Positions 1-6,870 of a stretch of DNA of 64,000 nucleotides are shown one piece after another. Both the position numbers and the translations under genes were made by a program. Below the pieces are notes generated by a model. The model did not search any database, was not told the origin of the DNA, and saw only the letters and a program-made list of their open reading frames with translations. Positions within the stretch are counted from its first letter, which is position 1, and each line of letters opens with the position of its first letter. Origin of the DNA: Protaetiibacter larvae (lineage in GTDB: Bacteria > Actinomycetota > Actinomycetes > Actinomycetales > Microbacteriaceae); NCBI RefSeq assembly GCF_008365275.1, contig NZ_CP043504.1, forward strand, positions 2,418,001 through 2,482,000, given 5' to 3'.

Positions 1-1
1 G

Positions 2-436
2 CAGGCTGCGCGTGACGCGCTCCAGGACTCGCTCATGGAGGCCGCGTCGGGCGATCGCTTCGCCTACACGGTGCGGGTGTTCCTCAGCGGCCACCCGGAC
101 GGCGGCGTGCTGTCGAGCCAGGACCTCCTGGCTGGGCTGGCCGAGACCGCGCGCGAGCTCTTCCCTGACTCGCACCCCGAGCGCGAGGACTGGTTCCCGA
201 AGGACGCGACTCGCATGGGCACGTTCTTCACGAAGAAGGCCGACAGCCTCAACGAAGCCGGCGTCTACCTCGCGAAGAGGATGCCCGACCGCAACACCCG
301 CGGCTGGGCGTGGGAGCCGATCCCCGAGGACCTGCGCGTCTACGCGCCGACCGCGCCCGCGCCCGTCCGGCTGCCTGTTCGGACCTCGGACAGCGACCTC
401 AGCGGCCCGGCCTTCCCCGACGAGCCCAAGGGCTAG
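2..436 (+). CDS. C-terminal part of a probable replication (primase/helicase-like) protein, cut by the window edge
   Basis: The frame is open from the first bases and ends at 436, giving about 144 visible residues and no start codon. The visible part contains 'LAGLAETARELFPDS' and 'MGTFFTKKADSLNEAGVYLAKRM', followed by 'TRGWAWEPI'. This layout resembles the winged-helix tail found on phage and plasmid primase/helicase proteins of the D5 or DUF3631 type. No ATPase motif is visible because the N-terminus is missing, so the replication role rests on position (opposite end from the integrase, as in phiRv1-like elements) and weak similarity. It could instead be another large phage protein with such a tail. 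Confidence 0.45.
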   Translation, partial: QAARDALQDSLMEAASGDRFAYTVRVFLSGHPDGGVLSSQDLLAGLAETARELFPDSHPEREDWFPKDATRMGTFFTKKADSLNEAGVYLAKRMPDRNTRGWAWEPIPEDLRVYAPTAPAPVRLPVRTSDSDLSGPAFPDEPKG

Positions 437-517
437 CCCCGCGCAACGTTTGCGCAACAGATGGTCCCGCGAGGCTCCCCGCGGCGCCGTCTGGCCCCGT
501 AGTACCCGCCCCAGATG

Positions 518-529
518 CGGTATATACCG
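518..529. promoter_or_regulatory. Perfect 12-bp palindrome, possible operator
   Basis: The 12 bases CGGTATATACCG form a perfect palindrome in the 185-bp non-coding gap between the putative replication gene and the gene starting at 622. It is a conspicuously AT-rich core in a very GC-rich region. The core TATA could also belong to a promoter -10 region for the downstream phage genes. Function is inferred from position only. Confidence 0.35.
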
Positions 530-532
530 GTG

Positions 533-590
533 GGGAGAGAAAACGGCTCTCCCGCCTCACTGACGCCTCGGCCCTCGCTGGCCGGGGCGT
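533..590 (+). terminator. Two tandem hairpins, probable terminator or attenuator
   Basis: A 7-bp stem (533-539 with 547-553) is followed by an 11-bp stem (563-573 with 580-590, one G-U pair, 6-nt loop) and then the short T-containing tail TACTGTTT. The pair sits between the replication gene and the next gene and could end transcription or attenuate it. Confidence 0.5.
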
Positions 591-621
591 TACTGTTTGC
601 CTGCGCTACCTGAGGAGCCTC

Positions 622-885
622 GTGCCTCGTCGCAACCGCCGCCGCCCCGCCGCCGATCCGGTCCAGTACACTCGCCTGCTCGCTGAACTCCGCGACGCCT
701 GGGCCGTCCGCATGGGCGCGACCTGGCATGAGGTCCGCGCGGCCCGCCGGGCTGGCATCGAGCCCGGCACCCCTGCCTTCGGCAGGTTCCAGAGGGAGCA
801 CCGGCGCACGCGCCAGGAGCGGGAGGCCTCGCGCCCCGTCTCGGTGGACGACGCTCGCTCCGTCCTCGCGGCGTACATCTCATGA
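622..885 (+). CDS. Small basic phage-element protein of unknown function
   Basis: An 87-residue protein is read from a GTG at 622, chosen because a GAGGAG ribosome site lies just upstream (612-617) and the preceding stretch of the frame overlaps structured non-coding DNA. The N-terminus is strongly basic ('PRRNRRRPAADP') and the C-terminus ends 'SVDDARSVLAAYIS'. It could bind nucleic acid; a small terminase-like role cannot be excluded but no motif supports it. Its TGA overlaps the ATG of the HNH gene (ATGA), so the two are probably translated together. Confidence 0.6.
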   Translation: MPRRNRRRPAADPVQYTRLLAELRDAWAVRMGATWHEVRAARRAGIEPGTPAFGRFQREHRRTRQEREASRPVSVDDARSVLAAYIS

Positions 886-1253
886 CAGCTGACTGGTGCC
901 CCGTGGCGGGGTTCCCCGGCTACGAGGTCAACAGCCAGGGTCAAGTGCGCTCGCTCGATCGCATCGACAATCTGGGTCGCCCTCGCCGTGGGCGCTTGCT
1001 GAAGCCCCGGGACGCCAATCAGAAGGGCCACCTGTCTGTGGTGCTCTCACACGATGGGTTGCGCCAGACGGCTCGCGTCCATCGCCTCGTTGCTAGCGCG
1101 TTCATCCCGAACCCTCTGGGTTACCCGCTCGTCAGGCACCTCAACGGGAACCCCGCCGACAATCGCGCCGCCAACCTCGCTTGGGGTGACGTCGCGATGA
1201 ACTGGGCCGACGCGCGCCGACACGGGACGGCGCGCCGAGCCGCCGGCCATTAG
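882..1253 (+). CDS. HNH endonuclease with NUMOD4 motif
   Basis: This is a 123-residue protein. The N-terminal 'WCPVAGFPGYEVNSQGQVRSL' region is a NUMOD4 DNA-binding motif. It is followed by 'VHRLVASAFIPNP' and 'VRHLNGNPADNRAANLAW', the H..NG..N..NL signature of HNH_3 homing-type nucleases. In phages such small HNH proteins lie near capsid or terminase genes and may assist DNA packaging or act as selfish homing enzymes; here it directly precedes the capsid gene, where a protease or portal would be expected. The start overlaps the stop of the upstream gene by four bases. Confidence 0.85.
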   Translation: MTADWCPVAGFPGYEVNSQGQVRSLDRIDNLGRPRRGRLLKPRDANQKGHLSVVLSHDGLRQTARVHRLVASAFIPNPLGYPLVRHLNGNPADNRAANLAWGDVAMNWADARRHGTARRAAGH

Positions 1254-1256
1254 ACC

Positions 1257-1304
1257 ACCCGCGCCAGTCGCGGGTACATAGCGCTCGACCTCGGTCGGGT
1301 GCGC
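1257..1304 (+). other. Structured intergenic region upstream of the capsid gene
   Basis: The 223-bp gap between the HNH and capsid genes begins with a perfect 7-bp stem (1257-1263 with 1269-1275, 5-nt loop), followed by a second imperfect stem around 1281-1304. No T-run follows. It may be an attenuator or a processing site setting capsid expression apart from the HNH gene. No gene was seen in the rest of the gap. Confidence 0.4.
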
Positions 1305-1476
1305 TCCGCCGCGTCCGCGGTGCCGAGGCCCAGGAGGGCAGAGCGCCGAGCACGGACACCGGTCGCTGCCAGCCAGTCCACCCGCAGGAGCGGGACCGGG
1401 CCGCTAGGCCGCAGTCGGGCAGGCACTTCCGGCGTCAGTCGACGCCACAAAGTGACCCTACCCATTGGAGTCAACC

Positions 1477-2625
1477 ATGGACACCAAGTCCACCCTTCGG
1501 GCGGAACTCTCCGCCCTCCAGATCAAGCTCTCCGCCGCGGTCGAGGCCGCGAAGTCGAGCGGTCGCGACCTCACTCCCAGCGAGGCGGATGCGATCGAGC
1601 GCGGCTCGGAGCGCGCGGTCGAAATCAAGGCCCAGCTGAACGCGATCGAGCGTGGCGAGAAGAACGCCGCTCTCATGGCGGGTGCGGGTGCCGGTGACTA
1701 CGGCTTCGACGCCGGCATCAACGGTCGCCAGCACGCTGAGCAGAGCCCGGCCGGCGCGAAGGGCTTCATCACCCCCGCGTCGATCAAGTCGATGACCTCG
1801 GCTGTCGCGGCTCGGGGCATCAAGGCGCTCGTCGCGGGTGGCTCGTCCACCACGGCGGTCGCTCTGGCAACCGACCCCATCCCGCTCGGTCAGCCGAACC
1901 TGGGCCTGCTCTCCCTCATCCCGACCAAGGTGCGGGAGACGCCCAACTACAAGTACCTGCGCCAGACGGTGCGGACCAACAACGCGGCCGTCGTGGCTGC
2001 GGGCGGCACCAAGCCGACCTCGGTCTACACGGTCGCGGAGGTCGCGGGCGCGCTCCAGGTGGTCGCCCACCTGAGCGAGTACGTGGACAAGTACCTGCTG
2101 GACGACAACGACGACCTGGAGCGGTTCCTCGCGGGCGAACTCCAGGACGGCGTGATCCGCAAGGTCACCGCGAACGCGATCGCCGCGTTCGCCGCGACCT
2201 CGGGCATCCAGACGCAGGCGTTCACGGACACCGCGGCGGACAGCATCTACGCCGGTGCGTCGAAGGTCTCGGACCTGGGCTACTCGCCCTCGCTCGTGAT
2301 CCTCAACGTCGCCGACTACGACGCGATCCGCCTCTCCAAGGACGCGGAGGGTCGCTACTTCGGCGGCAGCCCGTTCGAGGGCGGCGCACGTCCCGGCGTG
2401 TGGGGCTTCAACACCCTCATCAGCGCCGACCAGGCTGCGGGCGAGGCGCTCGTGCTCGACACCTCGAAGGTCGGCATCAGCACCGACCGCGAGGGCATCC
2501 AGACGGTCTGGGACGCGATCAGCGGCTTCGACACGAACCGCGTTCGTGCTCGCACCGAGGGTCGCTTCGCTACCGACGTGTTCTCGCCGGCGGCAGTCGC
2601 CAAGGTGACGCTCACCGACGCCTGA
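1477..2625 (+). CDS. HK97-type phage major capsid protein
   Basis: The product is 382 residues, a usual length for HK97-fold capsid precursors. An N-terminal helical, charged section (about residues 1-65, 'LRAELSALQIKLSAAVEAAK') resembles the delta scaffold that is normally cleaved off. The core has the family pattern 'LGLLSLIPTKVRET..YKYLRQT', a 'VAHLSEYVDKYLLDD' spine segment and a C-terminal 'GFNTLISADQAAGEALVLD' then 'RARTEGRFATDVFSPAAVAKVTL'. The ATG at 1477 is preferred over the in-frame TTG at 1465 because GGAG lies 7 bases upstream. No separate prohead protease gene is visible beside it. It would form the shell that packages the element's DNA. Confidence 0.93.
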   Translation: MDTKSTLRAELSALQIKLSAAVEAAKSSGRDLTPSEADAIERGSERAVEIKAQLNAIERGEKNAALMAGAGAGDYGFDAGINGRQHAEQSPAGAKGFITPASIKSMTSAVAARGIKALVAGGSSTTAVALATDPIPLGQPNLGLLSLIPTKVRETPNYKYLRQTVRTNNAAVVAAGGTKPTSVYTVAEVAGALQVVAHLSEYVDKYLLDDNDDLERFLAGELQDGVIRKVTANAIAAFAATSGIQTQAFTDTAADSIYAGASKVSDLGYSPSLVILNVADYDAIRLSKDAEGRYFGGSPFEGGARPGVWGFNTLISADQAAGEALVLDTSKVGISTDREGIQTVWDAISGFDTNRVRARTEGRFATDVFSPAAVAKVTLTDA

Positions 2626-2639
2626 CCTCGTCAACCTCC

Positions 2640-2687
2640 GCGGGTAGGTAACCCGCAGGGCCGGCACCTGTCAAAGGGTGTCGGCCC
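2640..2687 (+). terminator. Tandem hairpins after the capsid gene
   Basis: Fifteen bases after the capsid stop comes a perfect 6-bp stem (2640-2645 with 2651-2656), then an 11-bp stem with one G-U pair (2658-2668 with 2677-2687, 8-nt loop). No T-run follows, so it may protect or process the capsid mRNA as well as end it. The remainder of the gap to 2896 shows no convincing gene. Confidence 0.5.
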
Positions 2688-2896
2688 ACTCAGCCACGGC
2701 CGCCCGGCGTGCGAGGCCTTCGAATGCCTTCTCGGAGCCCGCGTCGGCGCGGTCGTGGCGACTACTTCCCCAGCAGGGGGTATGCGGCCTGCATCCCGTG
2801 GCTGGTGGCCCTGCGGCTCAACCCCCGGCAATGGCGAAAGTATGTGCGGCCGTTTCCGATTCCGCGTCCCGAATCGACCTCCTGAAGGAGAACCGA

Positions 2897-3265
2897 ATGC
2901 CTGCCCTCAACCGCCACGAAGCGATCGGCCATGTTGACGCGATCGCGTCACGCCTGAAGGCCGCGGGCGTCGAGAGCAGCACGCTCGCGCGCCTCTCGCG
3001 CGAGTTGAAGACTGAGGGTCCGGTCACCGCGGATCGCATCACCCTCCTCCAGTCGCTTGCCATGCAGTTCGAGACCGTTCTGCTCAACGCCCAGGCGCTG
3101 AGCCTCGGCGACTACAACCTGCCGGCGCTCCGCCTGCTCCTGTCGCAGGCGATCCCCCAGTCCCAAGACGCCGAGGCGTCGCGCTCGGCCGCCGAGGTAC
3201 ACGCGGCTATCGCCGCCGCCCTTGCACCATCACCCTCCCGCGGCTACCACCCCGGCCACCTCTGA
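2897..3265 (+). CDS. Hypothetical alpha-helical phage-element protein
   Basis: A 122-residue protein is read from the ATG at 2897, supported by a strong GAAGGAG ribosome site at 2884-2890; the frame is open further upstream but without such a site. It is predicted mostly helical ('HVDAIASRLKAAGVESSTLARLSREL'), with an alanine-rich tail and a polar end ('SPSRGYHPGHL'). No domain was recognised. Its place just after the capsid would suit a capsid decoration or size-determining role, but nothing in the sequence shows that. Confidence 0.6.
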   Translation: MPALNRHEAIGHVDAIASRLKAAGVESSTLARLSRELKTEGPVTADRITLLQSLAMQFETVLLNAQALSLGDYNLPALRLLLSQAIPQSQDAEASRSAAEVHAAIAAALAPSPSRGYHPGHL

Positions 3266-3274
3266 CTAGGAGCC

Positions 3275-3583
3275 ATGATGACCACGCACACCGACGAACT
3301 CGAGCGGACGATCGCGTCCGACCCGGTGCTGTCCGACGAGGCGCACGCTGCCGAGGTCTACCTCGCGCGCACCCTCGCGGCCGAGCTCGACCGCCAGGCC
3401 GTCAGGGGCGACCTCCAGACCCGGACCATCGCGACCTACGCCGGCACTCTCGGCGCTCTCCGCCGCGTCGTCCGTGATGAGCGCGCCCGTCGCCTCCGTG
3501 AGTCGGCCCGCGAGACCCGACCGGCCTCGCGCCTCGCGATGATCCAGGCGCAGGCGGCGAAGGTGGCCGCCCCGGGCTCGTGA
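3275..3583 (+). CDS. Hypothetical helical protein of the phage element
   Basis: A 102-residue, charged, helix-rich protein. Two adjacent ATG codons (3275 and 3278) follow a TAGGAG ribosome site at 3267-3272; the first is used here. It begins nine bases after the previous stop and its own TGA overlaps the GTG start of the next gene, so it sits in a tight run of co-translated small genes. No domain was recognised. Confidence 0.6.
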   Translation: MMTTHTDELERTIASDPVLSDEAHAAEVYLARTLAAELDRQAVRGDLQTRTIATYAGTLGALRRVVRDERARRLRESARETRPASRLAMIQAQAAKVAAPGS

Positions 3584-3813
3584 CCTCCGCGCCGATCCGC
3601 TGCGCGGGCTGCAAGGCCGAGCGTCCCCGCGACGAGTTCGGCGTTGACCAGTCCCGGCCCGGAGGCGTCGCCCGCAGGTGCAAGGCCTGCGAGCGCGACC
3701 GCAAGCGCGCCGAGCGCTCGACCCCCGAGGGCCGGCGCGCCAACGTCGAGGCGGTGCGCCGTCACCGAGCCAAGATCGCCTCCCAGACTTCCGCGGGGAA
3801 CCCTCCCGCCTGA
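3580..3813 (+). CDS. Small four-cysteine zinc-binding protein
   Basis: This 77-residue protein starts at a GTG overlapping the preceding stop (GTGA). The N-terminal half shows 'CAGCKAERPRDEF' and 'RRCKACERDRKR', a C-x2-C...C-x2-C arrangement with an aromatic spacer that commonly forms a treble-clef or HNH-like zinc knuckle. The C-terminal half is basic. It shares its layout with the protein at 4099-4383 in the same element, so the two are probably diverged relatives. A nucleic-acid-binding role is likely; catalytic histidines typical of an HNH nuclease are not evident. Confidence 0.65.
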   Translation: MTSAPIRCAGCKAERPRDEFGVDQSRPGGVARRCKACERDRKRAERSTPEGRRANVEAVRRHRAKIASQTSAGNPPA

Positions 3814-3917
3814 CCACCAGCGCGTCACGATCGATGACGCCGCCTGAGACCTGCCCTGGTTCGCCCGGGGCGACCACGCCATGCGGCTGCTACCCCGCGA
3901 CGGCGTGCCCAAAGACC

Positions 3918-3969
3918 GAGCCCGGTCGCCTCGCGGGAGGTAGCACCCGCGTCGCGGCCGGGCTCTCTT
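3918..3969 (+). terminator. Intrinsic terminator
   Basis: A 12-bp stem with one G-U pair (3918-3929 with 3954-3965) encloses a second 6-bp stem (3932-3937 with 3946-3951) and is followed directly by TCTTTTCG. This is the most canonical rho-independent terminator of the element and separates the capsid-side genes from those at 3986-4819. The rest of the 172-bp gap shows nothing else. Confidence 0.7.
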
Positions 3970-3985
3970 TTCGTTTGGACAACCC

Positions 3986-4099
3986 ATGAACCCCATCTCT
4001 GTCCGCGGCCACGTCGTCGCGTCCCTCGCCCTCCTCGTCGCCGTCGCGCCCGTCCTCGCCGTCCCGGTCCTCGTGGCCGCCGCGGTCGGTGCCCTCTGA
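3986..4099 (+). CDS. 37-residue single-span membrane peptide
   Basis: The ATG at 3986 opens a 37-codon frame encoding a short polar start (MNPISVRGH) followed by about 26 continuous hydrophobic residues of Val, Ala, Leu and Pro. Its TGA overlaps the ATG of the next gene (TGATG at 4097-4101), which argues for real translation. It resembles a miniature holin-like or membrane-anchoring peptide, but size alone does not prove that. No good ribosome site is seen upstream. Confidence 0.5.
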   Translation: MNPISVRGHVVASLALLVAVAPVLAVPVLVAAAVGAL

Positions 4100-4383
4100 T
4101 GGGACGCCCTGTCGGGCGCGGCCTGACTGAGACCCGCGACGGCTTGATCGTCACCGCCCGCGAGCGCCAGCGCTTCAAGCGCGCCAACCGCCTCGCGCGT
4201 ACCGACGACCAGATCGTCGCGGCCCGCATCGCTCGCCACCCGGACGGCCTCAAGTGGTGCCCCGGCTGTCAGCGCCAACTCCCCTTCCACGCGTTCGCCG
4301 AGAGCCGACGCGAGGTGGACGGCCTCAGCCCGCGGTGCTTCGGCTGCCGCGCGCACCGCGACGAACAGGAGACCCGCCCGTGA
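4099..4383 (+). CDS. Small four-cysteine zinc-binding protein, second of two
   Basis: This 94-residue protein has a basic N-terminal section rich in Arg ('RERQRFKRANRLARTDDQIV') and a C-terminal 'WCPGCQRQLPFHAF....LSPRCFGCRAHRDEQ' with two C-x2-C pairs, the same zinc-knuckle plan as the protein at 3580-3813. The start overlaps the stop of the upstream membrane peptide. It is probably a DNA- or RNA-binding phage protein; the exact role is not known. Confidence 0.65.
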   Translation: MGRPVGRGLTETRDGLIVTARERQRFKRANRLARTDDQIVAARIARHPDGLKWCPGCQRQLPFHAFAESRREVDGLSPRCFGCRAHRDEQETRP

Positions 4384-4493
4384 CCGACGACACGACCCCC
4401 TCCCCCGAACTGGACCCGTCCGCCGACGCTCCTAGCATCTGGCAGCCGACCCCGCGGCTCCCCTCGACCCTGGAGGACAAGCCGTGGCGGTGA
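4380..4493 (+). CDS. 37-residue peptide of unknown function
   Basis: A GTG at 4380 overlaps the preceding stop (GTGA) and opens a 37-codon frame, acidic at the start and rich in Pro, Thr and Ser, ending 'LEDKPWR'. Its end overlaps the start of the next gene by ten bases. The continuous overlapping arrangement is the only support for translation; no function can be given. Confidence 0.4.
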   Translation: MTDDTTPSPELDPSADAPSIWQPTPRLPSTLEDKPWR

Positions 4494-4819
4494 CCGACGA
4501 GACCGGCGCGTTCGAGCCCTTCATGGCGGCTGGCCTCCGCCTCCGCGGCCTGCTCGCGGACGCCGCCGAGCCTCAGTGGATGGCTGGCGCGACGCCGGTC
4601 CCCCGTGAGGACACCACCGAGCGGAGCAGGGGCATGGTGAACGACCCCGTACCCACCGCAGCGGCCGACAAGCGCCGCCTGGAACTCCGCGCCGCGGTCA
4701 TCGAGGCCGAGCGCGTCCTCCGCGGCGCTGACGCGGCCCTCGCTCAGGCGGTCGGGTCGCTGGAGGCTGCTCAAACCCGGTGGCTCTCAGAGGCCACGGA
4801 GCCTTCCGACGACGGTTAG
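4484..4819 (+). CDS. Hypothetical helical protein, last rightward gene of the element
   Basis: A 111-residue protein from a GTG at 4484 (a second GTG two codons later is also possible). The C-terminal half ('ADKRRLELRAAVIEAERVLRGADAALAQAVGSLEAAQTRW', about residues 60-100) should form a helical hairpin or coiled coil. It is the last gene before the bidirectional terminator that separates it from the integrase-strand genes. No family was recognised. Confidence 0.55.
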   Translation: MAVTDETGAFEPFMAAGLRLRGLLADAAEPQWMAGATPVPREDTTERSRGMVNDPVPTAAADKRRLELRAAVIEAERVLRGADAALAQAVGSLEAAQTRWLSEATEPSDDG

Positions 4820-4884
4820 CCCGCCAGGAAGATCCGGTGGTCCCAGATCGTCACCGGTGGCTCCGGGTGCTCGTGAAACGACGA

Positions 4885-4914
4885 AGCCCCCGAGGTCGGT
4901 TGACCCCGGGGGCT
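4885..4914. terminator. Bidirectional terminator hairpin between convergent genes
   Basis: A 13-bp stem with one G-U pair (4885-4897 with 4902-4914) and a 4-nt loop GGTT lies between the rightward gene ending at 4819 and the leftward gene ending at 4930. T-runs are weak on both sides; the minus-strand side has TCGTCGTTTC. Confidence 0.7.
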
Positions 4915-4929
4915 GTCGTGTCGCTCGAC

Positions 4930-5193
4930 TCACGCCTTCGCGGCCGCGGCCTCCTGCTCGGCGAGCAGCGCCAGCGCCTTCTCGACCCGCTCCTTCTTGC
5001 GAGCGCGGGACGCCTGCGACTGGGCGACGCGGACGGCCTTGGCGTGAGTCGCCTTGACTGCGCGGGCGGCGTCGATGACCGCGTCGAGGCGCTTCAGGTA
5101 CTCGGGCAGGTCGGCCTTCTCGACGGCGGCTCCGGCCTCCGCGGTCAGCGCGTCAAGCGCGGCGGTCAGGTTGTCGGTGTTCTTGGCGGCCAT
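4930..5193 (-). CDS. Small helical protein downstream of the integrase
   Basis: An 87-residue protein made of a long charged, alanine-rich helix ('YLKRLDAVIDAARAVKATHAKAVRVAQSQASRARKKERVEKALALLAEQE'), probably a coiled coil. It lies 100 bases downstream of the integrase on the same strand and may share its transcript. A small partner of a serine integrase could be a recombination directionality factor, but these have no common motif, so this remains a guess. Confidence 0.6.
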   Translation of the reverse strand: MAAKNTDNLTAALDALTAEAGAAVEKADLPEYLKRLDAVIDAARAVKATHAKAVRVAQSQASRARKKERVEKALALLAEQEAAAAKA

Positions 5194-5293
5194 GGTGTGC
5201 TCCTTAGCGTCGGTGTGGCTCGTTGGTTCGAATGTGCCGCGCGGTCGTCGCCGCAGGAGCCCCTGGTCGCGGAGTCCAGTGGCTTCCCCGCGT

Positions 5294-6820
5294 TCAGTCG
5301 TCCTCGACGGGGTGCTCGATCCACACCGGCACCAGTCGGTCCTCCATGCGGCTCAGCCGCCCTGGGCTGGTCGCCTTGACGACCCGCACGCCGTCGAGCA
5401 TGTCGCTCAGGATGTGTTGGCGCTCGGGGATGTCGCCGTCCTTCCACGCGTCCCGCAGCAGGCGCCCCGTCGCTGTCCGAACGGTCACGATCTTCCCTGG
5501 CTCTGCGAGTAGCCGGCGCCGCTCGGCCTTCAACTCGTCCAGCCTCGGCAGGAGCACCCCGTAATCGGCGCCGTCCGCGGCAAGCGCCGCCTGCAGGTCC
5601 TCGATCGCCTGGGCCACGTCGTCCAGCGCCCCGGCGTCGCCGCCCTCCGTGCGGGTCTCCACGCGGTACTCCTTCAGGTCGCCGATCATCTTGAGGATCG
5701 TCGCCTCCATGTACTCTTCCGCGGCGTCGCGGCTCACGCTCACGCCTGGGCACGAGTGGTCTGGTACTGCGCGGTTGGAGCACCTGAACGCGTCCACGTT
5801 CCGCCCCTTGCGGCGGGTCGCGTAGAGGACGCTCCCGCAGAGGTCGCAGAACAGCACCCCGCTCAGCCACGACGCCGCCTTACGCGCCTGGTTCGGCCCG
5901 CGTGCCTTGAACATCTCCTGTAGAGCCGCAAAGGTCCCCGCGTCTAGCACTGGCTCCCAGCGCTGGATCGGGAGCCCCTGCGCGTCCGTGACGGCCCTGT
6001 AGTCGATGATGGGAGACCCGTCGCTGCGCCTGCCGGTCTCGACCATGCGCGTCGTGCGGCCTAACAGCGTCGGTGACTGCATCAGCTTGCGGATCGTGGA
6101 GACCCGCCAGAGCCCGCCGTCGTGGCCCTCGGTCGGCTGGCCCTTCTGCCTCGCCCTGCGGGCGGCCGACTGAGGCGTCGGCACCCCTGCGTCGTTGAGG
6201 TACCTCGTCACCTCGGTGATGGTCCCTCCGTGGGTCAGCATCCTCGCGGCCTCGCGCAGGTGCGCGGCCTCGTAGTCGTCCACGGCGAGCGCCTTGCCTC
6301 CCTCGGCCCTGGCGACGGCGCGGTAGCCCATCGGCGGCGAGCCTCCGAGCCACCGCTGGCTGCTGGGGTCGGTCTCCGCGAGGACGTGGGCCCTCATCGA
6401 CCTGATGCGGTCGCGCGTCGCCTCGGCTTCCATGGCGGCTACCTCGGCGATCACGGCGGCCATGATGCCGAAGGCGGGCTGGTCTGACCTCAGCCCCTCC
6501 TTCTTGGCTACGAACAGCGACCCTGGCCTCTCGCGCAGGACTGTGACCAGCCTCGCGACGACGCTGAGGCCCATGCGGCTGAAGCGGCTCATCTCCCAGA
6601 CGGCGAGCACGTCCGCCTGCCCGTCTGCGATCGCCTCTAGCGCGGCCTCTGCCTTCTTGCGCTCGACGCGCCCGCTGAGGCCGTCGTCGCGGAACGTTCC
6701 GACTACCTGCCACCCCTCGGACTCCGCGAGGTCGAGCAGCTCGCGCTCCTGACGCGCGATGCTGACGGACTCCTCCGTGCTGCGGGAGACTCGCACGTAG
6801 AGGACTGCTCTCTTGGCCAT
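5294..6820 (-). CDS. Large serine recombinase (site-specific integrase)
   Basis: The 508-residue protein catalyses integration of the element by a phospho-serine mechanism. The resolvase domain (about residues 1-150) opens 'AVLYVRVSRSTEE', with Ser-12 as the expected nucleophile and the conserved 'LSGRVERKKAEAAL' and 'SRFSRMG' segments. A recombinase domain follows (about 155-300), then a zinc ribbon with Cys-325, Cys-328, Cys-347 and Cys-357, and a helical region for the coiled-coil arm ('LDDVAQAIEDLQAAL'). Its start lies about 31 bases from the end of comM homology, as expected for an integrase next to its attachment site. Enzymes of this class need no host factor and act directionally. Confidence 0.96.
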   Translation of the reverse strand: MAKRAVLYVRVSRSTEESVSIARQERELLDLAESEGWQVVGTFRDDGLSGRVERKKAEAALEAIADGQADVLAVWEMSRFSRMGLSVVARLVTVLRERPGSLFVAKKEGLRSDQPAFGIMAAVIAEVAAMEAEATRDRIRSMRAHVLAETDPSSQRWLGGSPPMGYRAVARAEGGKALAVDDYEAAHLREAARMLTHGGTITEVTRYLNDAGVPTPQSAARRARQKGQPTEGHDGGLWRVSTIRKLMQSPTLLGRTTRMVETGRRSDGSPIIDYRAVTDAQGLPIQRWEPVLDAGTFAALQEMFKARGPNQARKAASWLSGVLFCDLCGSVLYATRRKGRNVDAFRCSNRAVPDHSCPGVSVSRDAAEEYMEATILKMIGDLKEYRVETRTEGGDAGALDDVAQAIEDLQAALAADGADYGVLLPRLDELKAERRRLLAEPGKIVTVRTATGRLLRDAWKDGDIPERQHILSDMLDGVRVVKATSPGRLSRMEDRLVPVWIEHPVEDD

Positions 6821-6825
6821 GGTTC

Positions 6826-6831
6826 AATATA
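6826..6831 (-). promoter_or_regulatory. Probable -10 element of the integrase promoter
   Basis: The minus strand reads TATATT ending five bases before the integrase ATG at 6820. A transcript starting six or seven bases downstream would be leaderless or nearly so, which is common in actinobacteria. The -35 region would then fall at or across the attachment junction in comM DNA. Confidence 0.5.
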
Positions 6832-6870
6832 CGCCTTTTGGCCTTCCTCGACTCGTCCAGGAAGAGCACG
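6832..6870. other. Probable element-chromosome attachment junction inside comM
   Basis: On the minus strand the comM frame keeps family sequence through 'GVLFLDE' (codons 302-308, 6870-6852) and then changes to an unrelated stretch that runs into the integrase start. In intact ComM proteins this motif continues with APEF. The crossover is therefore within a few bases of 6852. The partner junction lies left of the window, so the exact core dinucleotide cannot be read. Confidence 0.7.

Larger units (their letters stand above)
1..6851. mobile_element. Right part of a small integrated phage-like element (phiRv1-type satellite candidate) in comM
   Basis: This stretch holds phage-type genes (probable replication protein, HNH endonuclease, HK97-type capsid, tiny ORFs) read rightward, meeting a leftward large serine integrase that abuts interrupted comM. 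No portal, terminase large subunit or tail gene is visible, and the gene directly before the capsid is an HNH nuclease. Integrase, primase-like protein and capsid without tail genes is the known make-up of M. tuberculosis phiRv1/phiRv2 and of capsid-encoding phage satellites. That this is a satellite is inference, because the left end lies outside the window. The right boundary is set by the end of comM homology at codon 308. Confidence 0.8.
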
